From assembly GCA_910576345.1 (NCBI GenBank), contig CAJTIT010000010.1, positions 1-64,000 on the forward strand: a stretch of 64,000 bases of DNA, in the 5' to 3' direction. A program made the translations under genes and the position numbers. The DNA is from Erysipelotrichales bacterium (GTDB taxonomy: Bacteria > Bacillota_I > Bacilli_A > Erysipelotrichales > Erysipelotrichaceae). The notes beneath the pieces were generated by a model, which saw only the letters and a list, made by a program, of their open reading frames with translations, was not told the DNA's origin and did no database searches. Position 1 is the stretch's first letter; each line of letters starts with the position of its first letter. Positions 35,930 to 45,895 of this stretch are shown here, one piece after another.

Positions 35930-36200
35930 AGCAGAATGTACTGTTAATAATAAAGAACCTTTAAAATATATAATCTAGTGTGGCGAAGATCTAAAGAACC
36001 GGTCTAATGAAAGAAAGAAGTAACTTTACAAAAACTTAAAGAAATGTTAGCAGTTATTGAAAGAAGATAGTTGCCACTAAATGAGGAAAGATATTAAAAT
36101 TCAAATGCTAATGCATTTACAGTATGGGGATGGGATATGCAAATTCTATAGAATTATTCATATTACTAACCAATTAAATAATGATTATGAAGAGTTGTAA
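35930..36200 (+). pseudogene. Degenerate coding remnant after cassette 3
   Basis: Between the immunity gene and the next repeat is a stretch with a good ribosome site (AAGGAG at 35920) and protein-like pieces broken by many stops in every frame (for example LKEMLAVIERR and NAFTVWGWDMQI). It may be the decayed second immunity gene or a lost cassette end. The family cannot be recognised. Confidence 0.3.
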
Positions 36201-36241
36201 TAGTTATAAGTTTGTATAGATGTTTTAGTATACATTTTTTT

Positions 36242-36390
36242 CTACCAATCCCTACTTAAAAGATTTATAATTAAGTAGGGATTTTCCCTATCGTTAGGTC
36301 TTTGAAAACTACATAAAGATTTTGTTTTATAAAAATTGCATTGGAAAGATTGTTTCTTAATGAAAATGTCTAAATTACCATAACAAAAAA
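36242..36390 (+). repeat. Inter-cassette repeat, copy 4
   Basis: Begins CTACCAATCCC and keeps the terminator hairpin and the ATTGTTTCTTAATG block. The right edge TTACCATAACA joins the longest orphan rhs fragment. Confidence 0.85.
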
Positions 36391-39300
36391 GATTGTTTAA
36401 ACAAGACGAATTGGGTAATCAAACACACTACAAATACGATAAGAAAAATCAAGTCATAGAAACCAAAGATGCCCTGGGACGTATCGAAAAACAAGAATAT
36501 GATTACCAAGGATTTACCACAACGTATACGTATAACGACAAACTCCAACTCATCAAACAAACAGACAAGCTTGGTGGCGTCACAACGATCACCTATGATA
36601 AAAAAGGAAAACCAGCACAAGTCAAATTAGATGATGGATCCATCTATCAAAAAGAATACGATCTGTATGGAAGAGTCGTCAAGGAAATCGATCCAAAAGG
36701 CAATGCGAAAGAAATGAGATATGATGCCTTAGGGAATGTGATCGAAGAAGTACATCCATATAAAACGATCATCAATGTGTATGATGATAAAGGAAACCTG
36801 AAACAAGTCAAAGAAAACAATCGATTGGTCACAAACAATACATATGACAAATACAATCAATTGATCTTAACGAATGACGCATTGAATCAGCCTACTTATC
36901 ATACCTATGATCAATATGGAAGAAAGATGGAAACATTCGATAAAGGAATCGAAACGACATATGCATATGATAATCGAAACAATTTGATTCAAGAGATCCA
37001 AAACGGAGAAAAGATCATCACATATCGATACGATATCTTAGGAAGAGAAGTCGAACAGAAGATCAATGATGTCATTATATCCAAGACAAGTTATGACAAA
37101 ATCGGAAATCAAACAGAAACATATGATTTAGGAATTAAAAAACGTTATCAATATGATTCCAGAAACCGATTGATCAAAGATCTTTCACAGACAAGCGAAA
37201 ACAAATTTGTCGTAACCAAAGAAATGAAATACGATAAGAGCGGAAATGTGAAAGAAGAAATCAACGGAGAAGACGATCGTATTCAATACACGTATGACGC
37301 CAATAACAATGTCACAAGTAAGACAGATGGAAATGGCAATACAGAAAAGTATGCATACGACAAACTAAATCAGTTGGTGACCGTAGAAACGGCAAATGAT
37401 CGTATCATTCATTATCAATACGATGAAAACGGAAACAAAAGCGCAGAGTTCTTCAACGATCAGGAAACGAGATATCGCTATGATAAAGCGGATCGCTTGA
37501 TTGAAGAAAGCGATGCGACAGGTAGTGAAACGACAACGTATGATGCATTTGACAATGTGATCACATTCAAACAAAAGAACGGAACGATCATTGAACAAGA
37601 ATACGATGCATTGAATCGTATGACAAGAATGAACGATCGAGTGTTCACCTATGATAAACAAGATCACATCATCGAAGTAAAGAATGCGATTGGATCACTG
37701 TCCATGACGTATGATGCATTCGGCAATCTGATCGAAACAACGGATCCCAATGATTCAACGGTACAGTATACATATGATATCCAAGGCAATAAGACAAGTA
37801 TCACATATCCAAACGGAGAAGTCGTATCTTATACCTATAATGAACGCAATCAATTGATGCAGGTAAGTAAGAATGAACGAGTCCTTGCGATGTATCAATA
37901 TGATATTCGAGGAAACGTAGCGAAACTTACCCAAGACAACATTGAAACAAGTTATACCTATGACAATGCGGAACGAGTGACAAGGTATCTGACGAAACAG
38001 GATGGAAAGATCATCCATGATCGAACCTATACATTTGATCATAATGACTACATCATCAAAGAAGTCGTCAATGGAAAAGCAAACATCTATACGTACAATG
38101 AAAATGATGAGCTATCAAGCAGTGAGAAATATATCGACGGAAAACTGATTAAAACAACGTATCAATTTGACATATACGGAAACAGAGTAGAGTCATCAAG
38201 TGATGGAACCTATAAGAAGTCAAGCTATAATGAAAAGAATCAATTAACCAAGATAGAAACAGAAAAAGGAAACAACTATTTCCACTATGATAAGAATGGA
38301 AATATCACAGCGATCTATTATGATGATGGATACAAGGAATCCTTCAAATATGATGACTATAATCAATTGATAACGATCAAGAACAATTTGGATAAAACGA
38401 TATCGTATGCGTATGATGGAATGGGAGAGCGTATATCCCAGCATGAGCAAGACGATACGATCTATCAATTGAAGTCATATTATGAGGTAAGCGAAGAACT
38501 CAACCTGCAGGATTATCGAGATGGCTTGGAAGAGTCAGATATGGAGGAGGCCTTTGCGGCATTAAAAGCGCAGGCAAAAGCAAGACAAGACAATCGAGGA
38601 TGTACAGTCACAGAAACAAAGTATCGCACCCATACCTATCAAAAAGAAGATATCGACAAGATCTATGTATTGGATCGATCAGTAGAATATAGTCAAATCT
38701 TACAGGAAGGCGAAGAACAAATCATTTATGGATTGGCAAGACTGGAAAGTGAAGACACAAAATACATAACTGGAGTCAATGACACGATCAATCTAAGCAT
38801 CACAGAGAATGAAGTAACAGAGTATACCTATGATGATTATGGCAACAGCGAAGATATAGAAGAAGGCTTTGGATACAACGGAGAGCATAAAGATCGAAGT
38901 GGACTGATTTATCTAAGAGCGAGATATTACAATCCAAGGATCGGAAGGTTCTTACAGATCGACTCTTATAAGGGAGAAGACAATGCATTAGCGACGAAGA
39001 ACCGCTATACGTATGTGGCAAACAATCCTTATAAGTATGATGATCCTAGTGGACATAAACTTAAAGATTTTTTACAAGTCGGAAAAAATTTTGTAAAACC
39101 ATCCATATCACAGTATGCATTGGATTTAGCAAATACTGCAAGAAATACGATATTGGATAAACGGATACAAGAAGTTAAGAATACAAAAGTTACAAATTAA
39201 CAAGAGGCAGCAGAAAAAGCAGCTAAACTACTGAATTTATCACTGAAGCGTTCGATAACAGTTTTTAAACCAAAACCGTGCCCACGTAAATTGGAATGGT

Positions 39301-39572
39301 GGGAAGAAGCATTTATCGGTTTAGGAAATGGAATACAGGATTTCGGCAATGGGGTTAAAAAAGGGGTAGAAACAGTAGTTAGGCCTGATGGCAGAATTGA
39401 ATATGTAGCACGTGGATATATTAGTGATAAAGAAGGTGCATTTCATATCACAACAAAAGGTAATAGAATTATTCATAGATCATTTTTTGAAGTTAAGGAA
39501 TGGAATAAATTTATAAAAAACAAAGATTTACCTTCTTTTGATCAATTACCCCATTTAAAAAAAGGAGAATAA
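36391..39572 (+). pseudogene. Orphan cassette 4: 2.6-kb rhs copy with in-frame stop before its toxin tip
   Basis: About 890 residues are near-identical to residues 1640 to 2550 of the intact Rhs protein, beginning at DELGNQTHYKYDKKN. It lacks roughly 30 residues of one YD repeat (the intact copy reads GNVIKTIHADGSY there). After the core and DPSG it changes to a different pretoxin (GHKLKDFLQVGKNFVK). A TAA at 39198-39200 interrupts the frame where cassette 6 has CCA, and the same frame then continues to 39572 with PRKLEWWEEAF and a short tip (RPDGRIEYVARGYI). Tip family unknown. No promoter or secretion signal. The long identity makes it an efficient recombination partner. Confidence 0.75.
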
Positions 39573-39574
39573 AG

Positions 39575-40216
39575 ATGGGAAAATATTATTATGAAGTATC
39601 AGGTGAGTATGATCTTGATTTACTAATGAAAAAGGATGATAAGATCGTTCATAACGGTAGCGCATTGGGAATTGTATCTTATTGGAACAATAGGGTTGAG
39701 ACTAATTTGAATTATGGAAAGAAATATCGTTTTCTAAGTGAATTTAAAGTAATGGATGATTTGATTATTTTAGTACCGATGAAAGATTATCTTTATAGTT
39801 CAGATTATCAATATATGCCTCTTGTGTTTGAGCCAGAAGAATTCCAGCAGCTTATTCAAAATAGTTATATAGATGACGACATTGTTCATTATATACCACA
39901 AATAAATAAGGAAGATATTTTTAATCTTTTTTTGGTACGCTTTCGATTAGAGTGTGACATGATGGAAATGCTCAGTTTCAAAAATATTATTGATAGTATA
40001 GTTGCAAGTTCTGAAGGAACTGATAAAGTAATTACTTTGTTACAGAGCTTTTTATACAGCAAAAAGCTTCATTTAAGAAAATTAGATCATAACATAACTA
40101 CAATTGCATTATATATTGATATTTCAGACAAGATTTATGAATGGAATACAGTATACAAAGTAGATGAAACGTATTATCTGGAAATCGCTGATAAATATGC
40201 GATAGAAATCTGCTAA
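39575..40216 (+). CDS. Probable immunity protein of cassette 4
   Basis: A 213-residue soluble acidic protein starting MGKYYYEVSGEYDLDLL, with no signal peptide or membrane segment. AAGGAG is seven bases before the ATG and the gene starts two bases after the toxin stop, tight coupling typical of toxin-immunity pairs. No family is recognised. Confidence 0.55.
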   Translation: MGKYYYEVSGEYDLDLLMKKDDKIVHNGSALGIVSYWNNRVETNLNYGKKYRFLSEFKVMDDLIILVPMKDYLYSSDYQYMPLVFEPEEFQQLIQNSYIDDDIVHYIPQINKEDIFNLFLVRFRLECDMMEMLSFKNIIDSIVASSEGTDKVITLLQSFLYSKKLHLRKLDHNITTIALYIDISDKIYEWNTVYKVDETYYLEIADKYAIEIC

Positions 40217-40284
40217 AAAGAATTTGAAAATTATTAGTTTAAATTATCCTTTTTTTGATGTCACTATCTTAGTATACTATTTTG

Positions 40285-40436
40285 CTAGCAATCCCTACTT
40301 AAAAGAATTATAATTAAGTAGGGATTTTCCTTACTGATCGGTCTTTGAAAACTTAATAAAGATTTTGTATTCTGAAAATTGTATTAGAAAGATTGTTTCT
40401 TAATAAAAATGCTTATCATCATAACATAAAGAAAAG
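40285..40436 (+). repeat. Inter-cassette repeat, copy 5
   Basis: The full set of blocks is present: CTAGCAATCCC, the TTAAGTAGGGATT arm, GGTCTTTGAAAACT, and GTATTAGAAAGATTG. The right edge CATAACATAAAGAAAAGC is followed by TTCAGAAAATAA, a tail also found after copy 1. Confidence 0.85.
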
Positions 40437-42207
40437 CAATTCACTTCAGAAAATAATGACAACATCGTCAAAGAAACCGTAAATGGTAAAGCAAACCTTT
40501 ATACGTACAATGAAAACGATGAACTGTCAAGCAGTGAGAAATATATCTGTGGACTATTGATCAAAACGACGTATCAGTTTGACATATATGGAAACAGAGT
40601 AGAAGCAACCAGTGATGGAACTTATAAGAAATCTTCATATAATGATAAGAATCAATTAACAACGATCAAGAACAATCTGGATAAGACGATCACATATGAA
40701 TATGACGGTATGGGAGAGCGTATATCCCAACATGAAGAAGACGATGAGATCTATCAACTGAAGTCATATTATGAGGTAAGCGAAGAACTCAACCTGCAGG
40801 ATTATCGAGACGGCTTGGAAGAATCCAATATGGATGAAGCATTTGCGGCATTAAAAGCCAGGCAAAAGCAAGACAAGACAATCGAGGATGTACAGTCAAG
40901 GAAACGAAGTATCGGACCCATACCTATCAAAAGGAAGATATCGATAAGTTCTATGTATTGGATCGATCAGTAGAATATAGTCAAATCTTACAGGAAGGCG
41001 AAGAACAAAGCGTATATGGCTTAACCAGACTGGAAAGTGAAGATACAAAATATATAACCGGAGTCAATGACACGATCAATCTAAGCATCACAGAGAATGA
41101 AGTAACAGAGTATACCTATGATGATTATGGCAACAGTGAAGATATAGAAGAAGGTTTTGGATACAATGGAGAGCATAAAGATCGAAGTGGATTGATCTAT
41201 CTAAGAGCGAGATATTACAATCCAAGAATCGGAAGGTTCTTACAGATTGACTCTTATAAGGGAGAAGACAATGCATTAGCGACGAAGAACCGCTATACGT
41301 ATGTGGCAATCCATATAAGTATGATGATCCAAGTGGTAATGCATACCAAAGCAATGGTAAATAAAAACACTTCTTCTAAAAAGCTAGGCACAATTGCTGG
41401 AGTTTTGGCAATGGTACAGGTTGGAGCTAATGTGGCTAAACAAGGAATTGCGGCATTGACAGCAGAACAGGAAAGAAAAAAGAGGAGAAAGAGAGGAAAA
41501 AGGAAAGAACCAAAGCGTTTAATTATATGAACGATACATCTGTCACAAAAGGTCCAGTAGTTTACAACGGTGTAGAAGCAACAGGATCCATCATAATAGG
41601 CGGGGTATTCTTTTTCGCTGGATTGAGCGGAAGGGTTGGAGGATATGCAATGAACGGAGTATCATTGATAAGTATACTCAAGGATTGGCCAGCATCGCCT
41701 AAAACGCAACCTGAGATTGTAGTATATCCTTGTCCCAAAAAAAGTGATGCTAGGGGAAGCACTTATAATCCAAACCCAATGGCAGGAGGAAGAACTTTTG
41801 AATATCTAAATGGAACGATAAAAAAAGCACCGCCTGTGACAGATAAAGATAATTGGTATTTAAGATATTTATTAAAATTATCAAGAGAACAACTGGAATA
41901 CGCCAATGATCTAGCAAAGATATTAATTGCACTATCAGCATTAGTATTATCATTACCATTAGGGTGTGCACCGGGAGCAATCAATCTGGCGGCTGATGTG
42001 GCCATGACATATGCGGAATTTGCGTTCGAATGTATCAGTGAAGTAGCAGTAGGAATAAATAGTTCACGTCAGATAGATTCGGAAATAGATTATGCATTAT
42101 GTTATCATTTCGTAGATGGATATAATTCATCCATGTGGTTTGATGCTTATTTTAATAAGGAAGGAAAATTAGTCGCAAAATCAAAACCAATTGTGTTTAC
42201 AAACTAA
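40437..42207 (+). pseudogene. Orphan cassette 5: frameshifted rhs fragment with second hydrophobic tip
   Basis: An rhs 3' fragment related to residues about 2210-2550 of the intact protein, with at least four small indels. A base is lost in GCGCAGG at about 40858, four bases in the VANNPYK region at about 41309, two near 41359, and one in an A-run near 41475. The tip is open from 41527 to 42207 (226 residues). It is a homologue of the intact gene's tip: shared motifs include GTIKKAP, YHFVDGYNSSMWF and KSKP-VFTN. The segment before GTIKKAP differs completely, suggesting exchange inside the tip. The hydrophobic helices are retained. Confidence 0.75.
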
Positions 42208-42238
42208 AAAATATGCGAATGAAAGGAAAAAAAGAAAT

Positions 42239-43051
42239 ATGAAAAAAGCATTATTAGGAATGATTTTAATAATAATTCTATGTGGATGTCAAAGTAAAAT
42301 AGAAGCCGTAACCTATTTAGACAAAGATATAGATACATTTGGTAGTGAAAAAAGTATAAATGATCTGAAAGTAAATGATGATTATAAAGAAATTGATATT
42401 GAAGAAGGATATCAAGAATATACAGATATCATTACTCAATTTAAAAAAGCAGAAGGATTTTATGCAGATATGTATGATATCTATTTTAATGAAGATAACC
42501 TTTATAAAATTGATCATAGCATTTATTCTATTAATGATTATGGTTTAGATAAAATGGAGGCAAATGTTAGTATAACAAATTTGACTGAAAATAATACACT
42601 TAATGCATATATAAAAAATGGAGAGTATTATCTTATACAAAATAATGAGAAAATGCACTTGAAATGGTCTTTTAATCATCTTTTGATATATGAGAGTTTT
42701 GCATTTTTAAATATAAAAACTAATTATATTAAGAAATTATACAAAATGAACAAGGATGACTCTATCTTCTATCGTTTTGAAATTGATGTTCCAGATGGTG
42801 ATTCTGAAGATTTCTTTGGTAAAGGTTCAGGGAGAGAAGGGGATGATAATTTAAAAAATATAGTAATCATTATGAAAACTAATTTAAAACACGAGATATT
42901 AAGTTCAAATGTTTATTATTATTATAAGTATAATGATGGTGATCAGTCTTTGGTTATACAAGAAACTAAGTTTGAAAACTTTAAAAAGCAATTGATTAAT
43001 TATCCTGAGGATATGGAAACATGGCCAATTGTTAATAAAGATTCTGAATAA
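42239..43051 (+). CDS. Lipoprotein immunity protein of cassette 5
   Basis: A 270-residue lipoprotein whose signal MKKALLGMILIIILCGC ends at lipobox Cys17. It is homologous along its length to the lipoprotein at 29712 (shared DIDTFG, NDLKVNDDYKEIDI and WPIVNKDSE at the end). The long frame begins at 42191 inside the toxin gene, but GGAAAA and the signal peptide place the real start at 42239. It should be outside the cell membrane, matching a membrane-acting tip. The two paralogues probably differ in specificity as their tips do. Confidence 0.65.
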   Translation: MKKALLGMILIIILCGCQSKIEAVTYLDKDIDTFGSEKSINDLKVNDDYKEIDIEEGYQEYTDIITQFKKAEGFYADMYDIYFNEDNLYKIDHSIYSINDYGLDKMEANVSITNLTENNTLNAYIKNGEYYLIQNNEKMHLKWSFNHLLIYESFAFLNIKTNYIKKLYKMNKDDSIFYRFEIDVPDGDSEDFFGKGSGREGDDNLKNIVIIMKTNLKHEILSSNVYYYYKYNDGDQSLVIQETKFENFKKQLINYPEDMETWPIVNKDSE

Positions 43052-43057
43052 TACCCT

Positions 43058-43214
43058 CTAGCAACCCCTACTGAAAAGGAATATAATTAAGTAGGGATTT
43101 TCCCCATTGTTTGGTCTTTGAAAATCTAATAAAGTATGTACTGTAAACTTAAAAAATGTATTGGACTGAAGTTTTTTAATAAAAGTGTTCAAATCATCAT
43201 AACGTGAAGAAAAG
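43058..43214 (+). repeat. Inter-cassette repeat, copy 6
   Basis: The most diverged hairpin so far (left arm AACCCCTACT, loop AAAAGGAATATAAT). It keeps TTTGGTCTTTGAAAATCT and the right edge CATAACGTGAAGAAAAG. It starts only seven bases after the immunity stop. Confidence 0.8.
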
Positions 43215-44910
43215 ATCACATTTGACAAAGCAGGCAAAAGCAAGACAACCGAGGATGTACGGTAACAGAAACAAAGTATCGCACCCATACCTATCAAAAA
43301 GAAGATGTCGATAAGAACTATGTATTGGATCGATCAGTAGAATACTCTCAGATCTTACAAGAAGGTAACGAACAAAGCGTATATGGCTTAACCAGACTGG
43401 AAAGTGAAGATACAAAATACATCACCGGAGTCAATGACACGATCAATCTAAGCATCAAAGACAATGAAGTAACAGAGTATACCTATGATGATTATGGCAA
43501 CAGTGAAGATATCGAAGAAGGCTTTGGATACAACGGAGAGCATAAAGATCGAAGTGGATTGATCTATCTAAGAGCGAGATATTACAATCCAAGGATCGGA
43601 AGGTTCTTACAGATCGACTCTTATAAGGGAGAAGACAATGCATTAGCGACAAAGAATCGCTATACGTATTTGGCAAACAATCCATATAAGTATGAAGATC
43701 CAAGTGGGCATAAACTTAAAGATTTTTTACAAGTCGGAAAAAATTTTGTAAAACCATCCATACCACAGTATGTATTGGATTTAGCAAATACTGCAAGAAA
43801 TACGATATTGGATAAACAGATAGAGAAAGCCAAGAATACCAAGGCAACAAACCCAATAGAGGCAGTACGAAAAGCAGGGAAGCTAGCTAAATTAAGTCTA
43901 CAAAAAGCAACGCCTGGCTTTATACCCCAGCCATGCCAAAAAAGAGTTGGTGGGAGACAGGCTGTGATTTTGTAAAAGGTGTAGCAGACGGAATTGGAGA
44001 CTTGACAACTGGAGTAGCAAAGCGAGTAGGTGGATTTTTTGAAGAAACTTATGATCATATTGTAGGTGGAATAATATCTTCGGGACAATTTGTATATAAT
44101 CTTGTGACAGATTTCGATGGAACTATATCTGGTATATGGAATACGTTAACAAGTGAAAAAATTTTCACTCAAGGAACTTTTGGAATTTGTATAGGTGCAA
44201 TTACATTTGTGCTGGCATCACCTTTTTCTGTGCCGGTGGCGGGCATATCCTTAGGAGCCGCATATTTAGGCTTTGTAGGTGGCGGAGAATTGTATGATTA
44301 TGAAATAACCCATGATCATAATTTTCAATCATTTATAGAATCACGAGGAGCAAGTAGCAGCGAAGAATATCAAGGAAGGCTATTCGCTAAATTTGGTTTT
44401 GCGGCCTTGGAAGGTTATATAACAGGAAAGTATTTCGATCATAAACTAAATTCCAATAAGGGTGGTACAAACAATAAGGTACCTGATAACGATATTCCAA
44501 AGAATGAAACTCCTAAACTATCGATAAGAGAACGAGTACGTAATAAATATGCTCATTTAATAAAAGACCCTTTGGATGAAGAAATACTAATAAGATATGA
44601 ATCTAAACCATCACAGTCTTTAACAATAGATGATGTTGTTTCCAAGGCAGTTGAGAATACGACATCTACTAATAAAAATAGTGGTTTTAAAAATTTTGAA
44701 GCAAAAGGAAATTATGATACAGCAATTACAGATTTTAAAAGTTTAATTGTAGATAATACACTTGAAGTGAAAAATACACAATATGGTAAAGGACTTATGG
44801 GATATACAAAAGATGGTGTTAAAGTATTTGTAAGAGGTGGAAGTAATTCTGGTGGTGCAACCTTGCAAATTTTTGTAACAAAACGAGGTTGGAAAGTGAG
44901 GTATAAATAA
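43215..44910 (+). pseudogene. Orphan cassette 6: rhs core, type-C pretoxin and RNase-like tip
   Basis: The rhs homology starts near FDKAGKSKTTEDVR, is open from 43325 through the core, and continues into the same pretoxin as cassette 4 (GHKLKDFLQVGKNF). A single lost C in CAGCCATGCC (about 43935) shifts the frame. The downstream part, open from 43933 to 44910 (325 residues), has PKKSWWETGCDF, a glycine-rich hydrophobic region (about 75-120) and a C-terminal tip ending GYTKDGVKVFVRGGSN, LQIFV and KVRYK. That end resembles small BECR-type RNase toxins, but this is tentative. Confidence 0.6.
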
Positions 44911-45308
44911 TGGAAAGATGGATTGAAGAACTGAAAGGTCAAATTCCTAAAGGAAATTATAATATATCTTATTGTAGTGGTGAAGAAGGATACACTGTAA
45001 AATTAATAGATCAATCAAATCAAATAGATGTTGAGATTGATTTTGGTATCGTTTATGCGCTACAAGTATTAGATAAAGAGTCTTTTGTAAAAAGCCTTGA
45101 TAAGAAAGTTTGTAACGAATTTATGAAAGATAATTTTAGCAATGTTATTTATAAGGTTGAGAATGGATGTTTCTATAAACAAATTAATGAAAACAGTAGC
45201 GAATTGTTAGATTTTATTGGTTTGACGCATTATGTTGTAATAGGACTAAAATCCGTCATTGAGTCATTAACTTATGAAATAGGGCATATTACAACTTTAG
45301 AAAGATAA
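44910..45308 (+). CDS. Immunity protein 6a
   Basis: A 132-residue soluble acidic protein. The start overlaps the toxin stop by one base (TAATG), with GAGG eight bases upstream, so it is coupled to the tip. It begins MERWIEELKGQIPKGNYNI and is related to the next gene (shared QIPKG, a short beta-rich middle and a closing helix), so it probably arose by duplication. No named family is recognised. Confidence 0.55.
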   Translation: MERWIEELKGQIPKGNYNISYCSGEEGYTVKLIDQSNQIDVEIDFGIVYALQVLDKESFVKSLDKKVCNEFMKDNFSNVIYKVENGCFYKQINENSSELLDFIGLTHYVVIGLKSVIESLTYEIGHITTLER

Positions 45309-45328
45309 TTTCAGAGGTTCAAGAAGTA

Positions 45329-45730
45329 ATGGAAGTGTTAAAGAAAGTATTTCAAAATCAAATACCAAAAGGAGATTTCTATATTAAGCTATATAATTCT
45401 GAGGATGAGTCTTTAACAGTGCAGTTATATGACTTTAATTATTTTGTTTTTGTTACATTTAAAAGATATAAAGCTATTCGTATGATAGAAGAAGGTATGC
45501 TTTTAATGAATTACATATATTCAGCACCTGAGTTTGAAAAATATAAGCAAGACGATTTTGTTAATACAATTTATGAAATCATAGGCGGAACATATGTAAA
45601 ATATCTTGATGAAATTAATAACAATAACTTGAGAACGAATGAAATGCACGCATATATTTTTGTAACAATGAACTATGTGACTGAAATAGTTACGGATACA
45701 ATACCTCATTTTGAAGTAATAAATCGTTAA
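45329..45730 (+). CDS. Immunity protein 6b, paralogue of 6a
   Basis: A 133-residue paralogue of the preceding gene, 20 bp downstream. It shares the QIPKGDFYI start and a similar spacing of aromatic residues, but most positions differ. It may protect against a related tip carried by other strains, or be the remnant of a lost cassette whose toxin was deleted. It ends only three bases before repeat 7. Confidence 0.5.
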   Translation: MEVLKKVFQNQIPKGDFYIKLYNSEDESLTVQLYDFNYFVFVTFKRYKAIRMIEEGMLLMNYIYSAPEFEKYKQDDFVNTIYEIIGGTYVKYLDEINNNNLRTNEMHAYIFVTMNYVTEIVTDTIPHFEVINR

Positions 45731-45733
45731 ATA

Positions 45734-45895
45734 CTAGCAATCCCTACTTAAAAGAATTATAATGAAGTAGGGATTTTCCCTATTGTTCGGTCTTTGAAAA
45801 TCTATAAAATTTGTACTGTAAACTTAAAAAATGTATTGAAAAGATTGTTTCACAATAAAGATGTCCCAATTATCATAACAAAAAGTAAAGTCTAT
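45734..45895 (+). repeat. Inter-cassette repeat, copy 7
   Basis: Nearly the same hairpin as copy 1 (AATCCCTACTTAAAAGAATT and AAGTAGGGATT). It includes TTTGTACTGTAAACTTAAAA as in copy 6, and the right edge is TATCATAACAAAAAG. Confidence 0.85.
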
